Counted from the stretch's first letter, positions 22,939 to 31,074 are shown. The stretch: 33,523 nt of DNA from Dehalococcoidia bacterium (GCA_029857995.1 JAOUFZ010000002.1:1-33523), one strand, 5' to 3'. Notes: generated by a model from the sequence alone, not told the origin. Program-made: numbers and translations.

Positions 22939-23707
22939 TCAGCTCAACAAGAGCCCGAGCAAAGATCCTAAGAGTCGTGACAATCGCTTCAAGATTTCGC
23001 CCATAGCGGCCACTATCTCAGCCAGAGTCCAAAAGTCTTCTTGCACTTCGTCGCATGAAAAACCTTCATCGTGGCAATACAGGTCATTAAAGACCACGCT
23101 GATTTCATATTTATCCAGTCTGGAATCAAGATGCGATCCAGAAAAGAACGGCCGCGAGTACGATGAGAGTTGAGCAGGCGCTTGGGATTCTACCCTTCGC
23201 CACTCCCCATCGCGGTACCAATCTTCTATCACGAAGGCATGTCCATCCTCCTCACCATCAACACCGAGCGTCATATATCTGCTCCGCATCAATGCCATAG
23301 GCTCTAAGGAGGGAGCATAGTAGAGTAGAAAAGTCGTCGCAATCGCCGGTCAGGTAGGACAGCGTTTTTTGGGGTACTTGCCAATAGTCCTTCCCTCATC
23401 GTTCTCCACCAGATTCATACGCTATATTATCAGCGACCCAGTCTCGGATATCATCAAAGCCAGGTTGAGAGAGTGTGTAACGGGGGTCACCGAGGATATC
23501 TTGTAGAGCCTCCTTGACCGCCTGGCATTCGGGTGTGATGTAAGATTTGAATTCAGACTCTGTCGCCGGAAGTCAACTAGCAACAAGGCTCCCTGGGTAG
23601 ATGATGCGACTGACACTACTCAACCCAGACACGAGGAGCAAGCCAAGCAAAGCTCCACAAGCCAAAGCGAATAAGAAGCGCTTTTCTGGGCGCAAGGTTC
23701 CCGTCAT
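22939..23707 (-). pseudogene. Transglutaminase-like membrane-anchored protein, decayed
   Basis: From ATG 23707 the frame gives a membrane anchor (RFLFALACGALLGLLLVSGL), then TGA at 23575-23573, then LPATESEFKSYITPECQAVK through a helical region, then TGA at 23398-23396, then GKDYWQVPQKTLSYLTGDCD, which holds the catalytic Cys motif GDCDDF. Near 23310 the frame shifts to the one encoding YMTLGVDGEEDGHAFVIEDW, with the catalytic His. Joined, these form an ordinary transglutaminase-like cysteine protein. Two nonsense codons and a frameshift mean it is dead, unless sequence errors are involved. The open end piece is 22939-23298. Confidence 0.8.
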
Positions 23708-23751
23708 TTCAGTGATACCTGGTTTCTTTCCCAGGACTCAACCTGGGAATA

Positions 23752-24687
23752 TCATTTTCTCTTGACGGCTGATTTCACCAATTCTTCAATATCTGTGGGC
23801 GTCAATCCATATCTTTGAAGCAGTTCTTCAGCTTTGCCTGACATGGCATACCTGTCACCAAGATTGACGAATTCCATCGGCACTGGCTTCTCCTTGGCTA
23901 GTATCTGAGCAACTCGGCTGCCAAGACCACCTTGGGCTAAGTGCTCTTCGGCAACGACAACTGCGCCTGTCTCTGAAGCTGCTTTGACTATGGCTGCTTC
24001 GTCCAGAGGTTTAAGGGTATGTATGTTGATTACCCGGCAATCTATATTTTGTCTGGCTAAGATATCGGCCGCCTCCAAAGCCTTGGCCACCATGATGCCC
24101 GTGGCCATAATAGTTACGTCCTTGCCTTGTTTCATAGTCACTGCCTTGCCTAATGTAAAGTGATAGCCTTCGGGGTAGATAATCGGTGTCTTAGGGCGAC
24201 TTAGTCTGATGTAGAAAGGTCCGTAGGTATCTGCTGCTGCTCTTACTGCTACAGCAGTCTCTATAGCGTCTGCGGGAACGACCACGGTGAAACCAGGAAG
24301 GGCACAACACAACGCCAGATCTTCAATTGCTTGATGTGAAGTGCCATCCTCTCCTACGCTGATGCCACCATGCGTAGCTACGATCTTGACATTTAGATTC
24401 GGCTGAGAAATGCATAGCCTCAACTGGTCAAAACAGCGACAGACGACAAAAACAGCGAAGGTGCTGGCAAAGACGGTCTTACCCGAAGCAGCCAAACCAG
24501 CAGCTATACCGATCATGTTCTGCTCTTGCAGACCGCAGTTGAAGAAACGCTCAGGAAACTCCCGGGCAAAAAAATTAGTCATTGTTGAGGGCGACACATC
24601 GGCATCCAAGACAATAATGTCTTTGTTTTGTCTGCCTAGCTCTACCAGAGTTTTGCCGTAGATTTCGCGGGTAGACGCTTCAGCCAT
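23752..24687 (-). CDS. Transketolase, C-terminal (pyrimidine) subunit
   Basis: 311 residues, the C-terminal half of a split transketolase: VLDADVSPSTMT, FNCGLQEQNMIGIAAGLAA (the Glu that activates ThDP), GEDGTSHQAIEDLAL and HTLKPLDEAAI. With the N-terminal subunit upstream it makes the full enzyme moving two-carbon units between sugar phosphates. ACAGGAG precedes the ATG by about 5 bases. A DXS-like role is less likely given the size and pairing. Confidence 0.92.
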   Translation of the reverse strand: MAEASTREIYGKTLVELGRQNKDIIVLDADVSPSTMTNFFAREFPERFFNCGLQEQNMIGIAAGLAASGKTVFASTFAVFVVCRCFDQLRLCISQPNLNVKIVATHGGISVGEDGTSHQAIEDLALCCALPGFTVVVPADAIETAVAVRAAADTYGPFYIRLSRPKTPIIYPEGYHFTLGKAVTMKQGKDVTIMATGIMVAKALEAADILARQNIDCRVINIHTLKPLDEAAIVKAASETGAVVVAEEHLAQGGLGSRVAQILAKEKPVPMEFVNLGDRYAMSGKAEELLQRYGLTPTDIEELVKSAVKRK

Positions 24688-24796
24688 ACTTACTCCTGTG
24701 CCCCATGAAAAATCCGCTTCACTCTTTTCAAGGGGAACCCCGGGATGTCAATCGCTAAATCTGGGGCCCACGAAAAACGGAGTCCTCCAGGGGTGG

Positions 24797-25696
24797 TCAC
24801 CCTAACTCCTTTAGTGCCTTTTCAGCTTCTTCCCGGGTAGGTGCTTTGCCGTGAAACACCACGTTGTTTTCCATGAAGCTAACCCCCTTGCCTTTAATAG
24901 TTCGGGCGGTGATCACAGTAGGCTTGCCTTTCATTTTGTCAGCTTTGAGGAAAGCAGCTAGGATTTGGTCAAAGTCGTGTCCGTCTATGTCAATAACATG
25001 CCAGCCAAAGGCTTGCCATTTCCGGATAAGAGGCTCAAGGTTCATAATGTCGCGAGTCCATCCGCTGAGTTGCATGCCATTGCAGTCAACCATAGCTGTC
25101 AGGTTATCCAGGTTGAACTGGGCTGCTGCAAGAGCTGCCTCCCAGGTCTGTCCCTCTTCACATTCTCCATCGCTAAGGAGAGCGTACGTTCGGTAGGTTT
25201 TAGAATCCAGCCTGGCAGCCAAGGCGACGCCAATGGCAAAGGACAGACCTATACCTAAGGAACCGGCCGACATTTCTACCCCGGGGGTGAGATTTCTATC
25301 GGTATGTCCTTGGAGGCGGCTATCCAGCCTTCTCAGCGTTGCCAGCTCTGCTACGGGAAAGTAGCCAGCTTCAGCCAGGGCAGCGTACAAGATCGGAGCA
25401 GCATGTCCTTTGCTCAATACAAATCGGTCACGCTCTGACCATTGCGGATTTTCGGGGTCATGGCGCAAAATTCTGAAATAGAGTGCAGTGATAATGTCGG
25501 CTGCTGACAGAGAGCCACCGGGATGCCCACTCCCTGCCGTAGCTATCATGGTGATTACATGACGGCGTAGCATTTTGGCCGTTTCCTTTAGCTCTGCCGT
25601 GGACAAGTTGAATTTGTTACTGGGGGAGGCGTTTCGAACGAATGCTCTCTTTGGCATGGGTTGAGTAGTACATTTTAACTCAAAATGGCTCACCAT
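24797..25696 (-). CDS. Transketolase, N-terminal (ThDP diphosphate) subunit
   Basis: 299 residues. TAGSGHPGGSLSAADIITAL, SKGHAAPILYAAL, SAGSLGIGLSFAIGVALA and LLSDGECEEGQTWEAALAA (Mg-ThDP motif) are as in split transketolases. The first 30 residues before LSTAELKE are not typical; the annotated ATG has a weak ribosome site and the true start may be a little downstream. The C-terminal subunit follows after about 110 bases. Confidence 0.9.
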   Translation of the reverse strand: MVSHFELKCTTQPMPKRAFVRNASPSNKFNLSTAELKETAKMLRRHVITMIATAGSGHPGGSLSAADIITALYFRILRHDPENPQWSERDRFVLSKGHAAPILYAALAEAGYFPVAELATLRRLDSRLQGHTDRNLTPGVEMSAGSLGIGLSFAIGVALAARLDSKTYRTYALLSDGECEEGQTWEAALAAAQFNLDNLTAMVDCNGMQLSGWTRDIMNLEPLIRKWQAFGWHVIDIDGHDFDQILAAFLKADKMKGKPTVITARTIKGKGVSFMENNVVFHGKAPTREEAEKALKELG

Positions 25697-25739
25697 GTCT
25701 AGGGTTACCGTGCTACCTTTGCACCAGGAGAGAGCATAT

Positions 25740-26375
25740 TTATGCTGAGGGCAGGAGAAAGTGTTTCAGTTGGGTCAAATCGCTAAGAGATTCCTGATGG
25801 TTTTCCCCCGACCTGTCAATATAGAAAGCATTTAGGCCAGCCTGCCGGGCATTGAGGAAATCAAACTGCCAGTTATCACCGATGTGGATGACCTGGCTGG
25901 GCTTGACGCCCATCTCTTCACATATCCTGAGGTAAAAATCAGGGTTTTTTACCTGTCTATAGTGAGAAATGGAAGAAAAAATTCGAACGAAGTAAGGTTT
26001 GATATCTCGGAGTAAGCAATGTAGTAGCTCTAGCGACGTACCTGAGGCAACGATCAGCTTATATTCGCTGGCTAAGGATGAAAGGACTTCAATTATCTCA
26101 GGATAATAGGATATCTTACTCAGGCAAGTTTGTATCACCGGCTCAGAAGAGCCCAAATCGAGACAGCTAAACCAATATTCGATATCATACCATTCCAGTC
26201 TATGGTCACCGACCTTGTTGTACTCGTCAGTAATACACTGCTTGGCTTGAGCAAGGTCAAGTCCCTTCTTCTTAGCGTAAAGCGCAGGGATGGCCTCGTG
26301 CCATATGGTCTCGCTGAAATCAGGTGTTACCAGTGTCCCCTCTGCATCAAAAGAGACTACTTCAATTTGCGTCAT
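25740..26375 (-). CDS. HAD-superfamily hydrolase
   Basis: 211 residues. Motif I is VVSFDAEGTLV: the nucleophile Asp is present, but the second Asp of DxDxT is Glu. Motif II is IVASGT, the motif III Lys is in QVKNPDFYL, and motif IV is HIGDNWQFDFLNARQAG. The cap is C1-type helical (KKKGLDLAQAKQCITDEYNK). It fits the phosphoglycolate phosphatase/REG-2-like group; the substrate is unknown. It lies upstream of the transketolase pair, same strand, and is divergent from the radical SAM gene. Confidence 0.88.
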   Translation of the reverse strand: MTQIEVVSFDAEGTLVTPDFSETIWHEAIPALYAKKKGLDLAQAKQCITDEYNKVGDHRLEWYDIEYWFSCLDLGSSEPVIQTCLSKISYYPEIIEVLSSLASEYKLIVASGTSLELLHCLLRDIKPYFVRIFSSISHYRQVKNPDFYLRICEEMGVKPSQVIHIGDNWQFDFLNARQAGLNAFYIDRSGENHQESLSDLTQLKHFLLPSA

Positions 26376-26454
26376 TTTGAAATACCGATATTATCATGGC
26401 AAAGAGGCAAAAGTCTATTTGCCTGTTTCCCTTCTCCACGATAAAATACGCAAA

Positions 26455-27618
26455 ATGCCAAATCATTCAGTGACAGAAAAGCTGAGTCACACCTTCGAGC
26501 TAGGTCCTATCAGACCTCCCAGTGAAGCTTATTCTCTCTTGATAAGGGCGACCAGGAATTGTCCGTGGAATAGATGTCAGTTCTGCCCGGTATACAAGGG
26601 TAGCAAGTTTGAGCTGAGGGCAGTGGGGGAGATTATCAGGGATATTGAGGTAGTTAAGGCCATCAGCGAAGGTATCAAAGAAATGGCGTGGAAGGCAGGC
26701 TATGGGGACAGAGCAAGAGAAATGGCAGCGATGCTCTGTAATCAAGCCCAATATGGCCCATGTGTGGGTCATGTTGCTCAGTGGCTTGCGACAGGAGGCA
26801 AGACCGCCTTTCTCCAGGATTCTAATACCCTTATCATGCGCACTCCCGAGCTAATTCAAGTAATTACCTTGCTGAGAAAAACCTTTCCCAGCCTAAATAG
26901 AGTGACTACATATGGTCGGTCCCATACTGCAGCCAGAAAGTCGTTAGCGGAATTGAAAGACATCAAGGAGGCTGGCCTAGATAGGATTCACATCGGACTC
27001 GAGACCGGCTATGACCCTCTGTTGGCTTATATGGAGAAAGGCTGCACTGCCGAGAACCACATTGAAGGTGGGAAGAAGGTGAAAGAAGCGGGCGTTTCTC
27101 TGTGCGAATATGTTATGCCTGGGCTCGGGGGCAAGAAAATGTCTCAAGAGCATGCCCGGGAAACAGCCAGGGTGTTAAACGAGATTGCCCCCGATTATAT
27201 CAGGCTGCGCAGCCTCCACATCTCTCCGACTATGCCGTTGTGGGCTAAATTACAGGACGGAGATTTTGAACTGCAAACGGAGGATGAGGTGGTAAGAGAA
27301 ATAGCCGTTTTCATCGAAAACCTGCGGGTTACCGGCTATCTCAAAAGCGACCACATACTCAACTTATTGATGGAGGTAGAGGGCAAGATGCCGGAGGACA
27401 AGGAGAAATGCCTCAATATCATAGATAGGTATTTGTCTCTGCCGGATGAAGAAAGGCTCAATTTCAAAGTCGGCAGGCGGGCTGGTTTATATGATGGGCT
27501 AGGTGACCTCAGTGATAGCTACAAACATGACAGAATAGACCAAGCCATAAAACATCTCAAAGCACAGGGCAGCGATGTTGAAGAGGAGATACTCAGGCTG
27601 AAGAATAGCTTTATCTAG
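26455..27618 (+). CDS. Radical SAM protein with CX4CX2C cluster motif
   Basis: 387 residues. The cluster motif is RNCPWNRCQFC (Cys36, 41, 44), one residue longer between the first two cysteines than the canonical CX3CX2C; I recall the CPW.RC.FC form from a set of COG1032-type proteins. SAM-barrel motifs include FLQDSNTL, GLDRIHIGLETG and EYVMPGLGG. There is no B12 domain or SPASM cluster. The C-terminal region is helical. ATG 26455 has no clear ribosome site; longer starts would run back over the divergent HAD gene. The reaction is unknown. Confidence 0.85.
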   Translation: MPNHSVTEKLSHTFELGPIRPPSEAYSLLIRATRNCPWNRCQFCPVYKGSKFELRAVGEIIRDIEVVKAISEGIKEMAWKAGYGDRAREMAAMLCNQAQYGPCVGHVAQWLATGGKTAFLQDSNTLIMRTPELIQVITLLRKTFPSLNRVTTYGRSHTAARKSLAELKDIKEAGLDRIHIGLETGYDPLLAYMEKGCTAENHIEGGKKVKEAGVSLCEYVMPGLGGKKMSQEHARETARVLNEIAPDYIRLRSLHISPTMPLWAKLQDGDFELQTEDEVVREIAVFIENLRVTGYLKSDHILNLLMEVEGKMPEDKEKCLNIIDRYLSLPDEERLNFKVGRRAGLYDGLGDLSDSYKHDRIDQAIKHLKAQGSDVEEEILRLKNSFI

Positions 27619-27628
27619 TGGGAGAATC

Positions 27629-27757
27629 GTGGCAAGAGGATTTGTCAACCTGAATCGTTTCAAGCATGGGCGGGCCATAAAGCGGACCAGCAAACAACAC
27701 ACCGATTTACAGAGTAAGAGAAAGACCAGAGGGAAGGAGGTTAAATTTAGTGGCTAG
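27629..27757 (+). CDS. Possible 42-residue basic peptide
   Basis: GTG start with GGGAG four bases upstream; MARGFVNLNRFKHGRAIKRT then a Lys/Arg-rich tail ending KFSG. Strongly basic with no cysteine. Its stop overlaps the GTG of the Mth938-like gene by 8 bases. It directly follows the radical SAM gene. It may be a real small protein or chance; I do not recognise it. Confidence 0.25.
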   Translation: MARGFVNLNRFKHGRAIKRTSKQHTDLQSKRKTRGKEVKFSG

Positions 27758-28109
27758 GATAAATGAACTTACCTTTGGCTCTACAGTAATCGAGGGCAGG
27801 AAATACCGCAGAGATGTTCTCATTTTTGCGCACGGCCCGGTGAAGAAGCGGAGAGGCGGCTTTTTGATGTTCGGCAGCCACGAAATTAAGGAACGAGAAC
27901 TGGAGGAATTGAGCCCCCGGCAGCCTGAAGTGATAATTGTCGGTACCGGAACAAATGATGCTGCTCCTATAGCCGCCGAGGCGGAATGCTGGGCTAAGGC
28001 AAACAATGTAAGGTTACTGGTTGAGCCGTACTATGACGCCATCGTCAAGCTGAATGAACTTATCGAACGACACAAGAAGGTTGCTACCCTGATTCACATA
28101 ACCTGCTGA
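27750..28109 (+). CDS. Mth938-like (DUF498/NDUFAF3-type) domain protein
   Basis: 119 residues from GTG, with AAGGAGG upstream. INELTFGSTVIEGRKYRRDV, SHEIKERELEEL, PEVIIVGTGTNDAAPIAAEA and NNVRLLVEPYYDAIVKLNEL fit the Mth938 fold, a small alpha-beta domain with a conserved GTG loop. Eukaryotic relatives help assemble respiratory complex I; the bacterial role is unknown. It shares strand and spacing with the radical SAM gene, so they may be co-transcribed. Confidence 0.85.
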   Translation: MARINELTFGSTVIEGRKYRRDVLIFAHGPVKKRRGGFLMFGSHEIKERELEELSPRQPEVIIVGTGTNDAAPIAAEAECWAKANNVRLLVEPYYDAIVKLNELIERHKKVATLIHITC

Positions 28110-28123
28110 CACACGGACTTATC

Positions 28124-28729
28124 TTAGGCTGATTCCCCTGTAATGCTCTCAGCTGTGTTTCTGGTGTTCTCTTTCACATGGATAAATAGGTAAACTAATT
28201 CCCTACTTACAAGTAAGAATAACCAGGCCAGGAAGGAGCCAATTATTCCCAACACAATCACGGAAACACCCATGCCTACACCTATCAGTTCAGCCTTCCA
28301 AACCATCAATCCACCATTCATGATTTCCAGTCCGAGGAGAATTGAAGCAAGAACCCCAATTATCAGTACTGCCCACCCCAAAACTCTCAAAACACTGGTC
28401 ACGTATGGCAAAAAACGATACTGCACCCGCTTAGGTCCTTTCCAAGTTTTCTGCAAAGCACGGTCTATCCTCCGAAAGGGCGGCAGCAGCCGCAATTTGC
28501 GAATACGTTTGTGTAACGAGGAACCAACCTTGCGGAACAGGGAACCAACCTTGCGGAACAGGGAACCAACCTTGCGGAACAAGGGGCCAACCTTGTGGAA
28601 CAAGGGACCGATCTTGCGAAACAAGGGACCAACCTTGCGGAAGAAGGAACCAATTTTGCGAAACAAGGGACCAACCTTGCGGAACAAAGTAACTACCTTG
28701 TGAAATACAGAGGAAATTACCACCTTCAT
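28124..28729 (-). CDS. Heptad-repeat membrane protein (nine LFRKVGP-type repeats)
   Basis: 201 residues, not in any family I know. Residues 8-70 are nine back-to-back heptads of the form LFRK(V/I)G(P/S); the first and sixth carry His in place of Arg. A basic linker (KRIRKLRLLPPFRRIDRAL) follows, then two hydrophobic segments: LRVLGWAVLIIGVLASILLG, and one at about 155-180 ending SRELVYLF. It ends HVKENTRNTAESITGES. The part from residue 105 on resembles the 92-residue protein next door, so this is that protein with a repeat-rich, strongly cationic front. The Gly-Pro/Ser in each unit would kink or break helices. It could bind membrane surface, nucleic acid or wall polymer. Ribosome site weak. 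Confidence 0.7.
   Translation of the reverse strand: MKVVISSVFHKVVTLFRKVGPLFRKIGSFFRKVGPLFRKIGPLFHKVGPLFRKVGSLFRKVGSLFRKVGSSLHKRIRKLRLLPPFRRIDRALQKTWKGPKRVQYRFLPYVTSVLRVLGWAVLIIGVLASILLGLEIMNGGLMVWKAELIGVGMGVSVIVLGIIGSFLAWLFLLVSRELVYLFIHVKENTRNTAESITGESA
28520..28708 (-). repeat. Tandem 21-bp repeats, nine units, coding
   Basis: Nine 21-base units in frame encode the heptads of the membrane protein. Neighbouring units are nearly identical in DNA (three consecutive units encode LFRKVGS), so the array is probably still changing length by slippage or recombination. It is not a CRISPR: there are no spacers. Confidence 0.9.
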
Positions 28730-28758
28730 TTCACATAACCGCTAAGCTATTCATAAAT

Positions 28759-29037
28759 TCAGTCTTGGCTGGATTCCTCTGTAATGCTGATGCGCTCAGC
28801 TGTGTTTCTGGTGTTCTCTTCCACCTGAATAAGCAAGTAGAGAAGCTCTCTGGTTGCCAGCAAGAATAGCCAAGTCAGAAAAGAGAAAATTGCTCCGCCC
28901 ACCGCATATAATACACCTGTGACTCCACCCGTCCTAATTCCGAAAACAATCGAACCGATAACGCCAACGACCAGTATTATCCACCCCAGGATCCTCAGTA
29001 CAGCAGTCGCAAACCGTAGAAAAGGATACCTTTGCAT
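28759..29037 (-). CDS. Small two-helix membrane protein, short paralogue of the heptad protein
   Basis: 92 residues: LRFATAVLRILGWIILVVG, a Gly-rich loop, then FLTWLFLLATRELLYLLIQV and the tail EENTRNTAERISITEES. The two segments and the tail match the C-terminal part of the heptad-repeat protein (FLAWLFLLVSRELVYLF, ENTRNTAESI), so one arose from the other. AAAGGAGGC lies upstream of the ATG. Unknown function; the conserved ENTRNTAE tail should be cytosolic or juxtamembrane. Confidence 0.75.
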   Translation of the reverse strand: MQRYPFLRFATAVLRILGWIILVVGVIGSIVFGIRTGGVTGVLYAVGGAIFSFLTWLFLLATRELLYLLIQVEENTRNTAERISITEESSQD

Positions 29038-29055
29038 TTTGCCTCCTTTCTGTCC

Positions 29056-29607
29056 CTAAAGTTCTTTCAAATCTGATTCACATGACCTGCGCAATCTTGG
29101 ACTCTGTTCAAACTCGCCCCTCCCCAAGACGACAAGCACAATTGCTGCTATCGCAAGAGGCACGTTCAAAAGCACTGGAATAAACATAAGAGAGAAGATC
29201 GCACAAATAGAACCCGCAAGGGCCAGTCGCCACCTCTTCCTCTTTAAGGCAAAAACACCGCCCACTATGGCTACTATCCCAGTTGCTATCGCGATTGCAA
29301 ACACAGCTGCGACGATTCCACCCAGACCAAGCAACTCACGCATTGCCACCACAGCAATCGTTACCCACTGAGTTACACCTCCAACTCCAGCAACAATAGC
29401 TAGAATTCCGGCGGTTCTCGTCTTCCACGTCTTCCCTCTTGTTGCCTCGGCTAGTCGTACACGGCATTCGGTACAGATTTCAGTCAGGGGCGTTGTTGGA
29501 GCACCACACCGAGGGCAAAAACTGGTGCCAGCCATTGGCTTAGTTCCACAACTGACACAAGTTTCTGAAGCCGCTGTTAACTCTTTGCCGCAATTTCTGC
29601 AAAACAT
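29056..29607 (-). CDS. Double zinc-ribbon membrane protein
   Basis: 183 residues. MFCRNCGKELTAASETCVSC starts the first zinc ribbon; SFCPRCGAPTTPLTEICTEC forms the second (four CxxC pairs). A short basic linker GKTWKTRTAGIL leads into hydrophobic segments between residues 65 and 165 (about three or four helices) with a basic turn FALKRKRWRLALAGS. ATG 29607 is preferred over the GTG one codon upstream. It shares the ribbon and core with the protein at 29853. The soluble ribbon probably faces the cytosol; function unknown. Confidence 0.75.
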   Translation of the reverse strand: MFCRNCGKELTAASETCVSCGTKPMAGTSFCPRCGAPTTPLTEICTECRVRLAEATRGKTWKTRTAGILAIVAGVGGVTQWVTIAVVAMRELLGLGGIVAAVFAIAIATGIVAIVGGVFALKRKRWRLALAGSICAIFSLMFIPVLLNVPLAIAAIVLVVLGRGEFEQSPRLRRSCESDLKEL

Positions 29608-29852
29608 CACCTACTTCCCTTGCAGGCACTGGTGACTATCATTTCTGAATGAGCTTGCGTCCTTTCCGTCCTTAGAGTCTTTCAAACAAGATTCAGTAGT
29701 TGCCCGATTCATCAGGCACAATCGCATAACAAATTCTCACCCAACCAAATCTCTTGCTTGGTTGGCAACCCGGGGGTCTCACAAAATCCACGAGTTTTGC
29801 CATGTATCATAACTTGGGCAACCAGTCTAATACACATAGCTTGGAGGGAGTC

Positions 29853-30359
29853 TTACTCGAATTTCCCCTTCCCCAAAACGGTAAATACGATGGCCGGGAT
29901 GCCAAAGAGTATAGCAGGCGCCACAAGCGGTAATCCGATAGCAAAACCACAAATTGCGCCCGCTAGCGCGAAACCCCAGGCCCTCTTTCTGATGGCGAAG
30001 ATCCCGCCTACTATAGCTACTATGCTAAGAATGATCATCGGGGCGCCTATTAATGCACCCAAGCCAGCTACAAAAAAAGTCAGAAATCCTCCGACTACTG
30101 CCGAGATCATTCCAATAATCAGGCCAGGGACCCCGACAACCAAGTCCAGAATTCCCGCAGTCACTGGCATCCAGGCGCCACCTGTCGCCGCTGCTTTCGG
30201 TGCCACCTTAACGCCGCACTTAGTGCATATCTCCGTCATAGGAGTTGTTTGAGCACCACATCCAGGGCAAAAACTGGTGCCAGCCATTGGTTTGGCTCCA
30301 CAATTCATGCAGAATTCCGGACTGCCGGTTAACTCTTTACCACAATTTCTACAAAACAT
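29853..30359 (-). CDS. Double zinc-ribbon membrane protein, second paralogue
   Basis: 168 residues: MFCRNCGKELTGSPEFCMNC, then SFCPGCGAQTTPMTEICTKC give two zinc ribbons. The membrane core from WMPVTAGILDLVVGVPGLII has three or four helices, with IVGGIFAIRKRAWGFALAGA before the last and the end VLGKGKFE. The same core without ribbons is encoded next door at 30427. AAGGGAGAC precedes the ATG. It probably arose by tandem duplication with its neighbour. Function unknown. Confidence 0.75.
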   Translation of the reverse strand: MFCRNCGKELTGSPEFCMNCGAKPMAGTSFCPGCGAQTTPMTEICTKCGVKVAPKAAATGGAWMPVTAGILDLVVGVPGLIIGMISAVVGGFLTFFVAGLGALIGAPMIILSIVAIVGGIFAIRKRAWGFALAGAICGFAIGLPLVAPAILFGIPAIVFTVLGKGKFE

Positions 30360-30426
30360 TGTCTCCCTTCTTAAAAGGCTTTCTTAGCAACCACTATGCA
30401 GCCAATAATCTGCAGAATCTTAGACT

Positions 30427-30744
30427 TTACTTAAATTCGCGCTTACCCAAGGCGACGAATATAATGGCGAGTATCCCAAGAATAAACCAGGGACCAATGA
30501 GTGCACAGATAGACCCGGCAAGCGCCAGTCCCCAAACCCTTCTTCTTAAGGCATAGATACCACCTACTATCGCAATTACCCCAAATATGATTAACGGGGC
30601 GCCAATGGCACCAAGCCATCCCATCCCAATAAATGCACCCACAAAGCCAGCTACTGTGGCAAATATCGTGCCGAAAATCACCTGAAGAGCTCCTGCAATA
30701 ATGCCCAGTATGCCTGCGGTTGTCGGCTTCCATGTTTTTTCCAT
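30427..30744 (-). CDS. Small membrane protein, ribbon-less paralogue
   Basis: 105 residues starting MEKTWKPTTAGILGIIAGAL; core GGIYALRRRVWGLALAGSIC; end FVALGKREFK. This matches the membrane part of the two zinc-ribbon proteins (WK.RTAGIL, FAIRKRAWGFALAGA, LGKGKFE) but starts just where their ribbons end. AAGGAGG lies upstream of the ATG, so it is a true start and not a cut gene. It may assemble with the ribbon forms. Confidence 0.72.
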   Translation of the reverse strand: MEKTWKPTTAGILGIIAGALQVIFGTIFATVAGFVGAFIGMGWLGAIGAPLIIFGVIAIVGGIYALRRRVWGLALAGSICALIGPWFILGILAIIFVALGKREFK

Positions 30745-30927
30745 TTCTTATCCCTCCTTGTTCATTCTTGAATACGATATAGTTAAAAGCCTTCCTTGTC
30801 AATACCCCGAAACTCTAATAACGGCCGAGGCAACACGCTTGCCTGCGTAGCCTATCCCGGTGCTGTAACCACCACACTTTTTGTGTTCTCAGCAGCGACA
30901 AATCGTCATGCCCTTCAGCATCAGCAC

Positions 30928-31074
30928 TCACCAAAACAGCCAAGGTAGGAATGTTGTTACACCCACTGCGAATAGAATCACCGAGATTATCACAGATATT
31001 CCCAGGGTAATAAGAAACATCCGCCACCACAAACCCCAAGCTAATCTCCAGGTTGGCCTTACCTCATTATCCAT
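30928..31074 (-). CDS. Small single-span membrane protein (48 residues)
   Basis: MDNEVRPTWRLAWGLWWRMF is followed by LITLGISVIISVILFAVGVT and TFLPWLFW. It has one long hydrophobic span with a Trp-rich amphipathic front (RPTW.LAWGLWWR), a pattern I associate with small membrane proteins of related bacteria. AAGGAG lies 9 bases before the ATG. It is the first gene of the minus-strand membrane-protein cluster. The 183 bases between it and the next gene contain a small AGGCAA/TTGCCT hairpin only. Confidence 0.65.
   Translation of the reverse strand: MDNEVRPTWRLAWGLWWRMFLITLGISVIISVILFAVGVTTFLPWLFW

Noticed and set aside
22939..23707. TGA read through as a sense codon in the transglutaminase-like gene.
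   Set aside because: Other genes in the window stop at TGA, and a frameshift is also present; decay is the simpler reading.
27629..27757. The small basic ORF as a radical SAM-modified peptide precursor.
   Set aside because: It has no cysteine, leader/core pattern or maturation protease, and the radical SAM protein has no SPASM domain.
28272..28703. Long open frame on the + strand with repeated NREPTLR-type units, and another repetitive frame on the minus strand (28465-28674).
   Set aside because: The 21-bp repeat is a multiple of three and lacks stops in several frames, so these are shadows of the heptad-repeat gene.
28520..28708. Regular repeats that could suggest a CRISPR array.
   Set aside because: Units are contiguous without spacers and lie in frame inside a gene; no cas gene is present.
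29741..29765. Perfect hairpin CCAACCAA/TTGGTTGG as a terminator.
   Set aside because: No T-run on either strand after the stem; role unclear.
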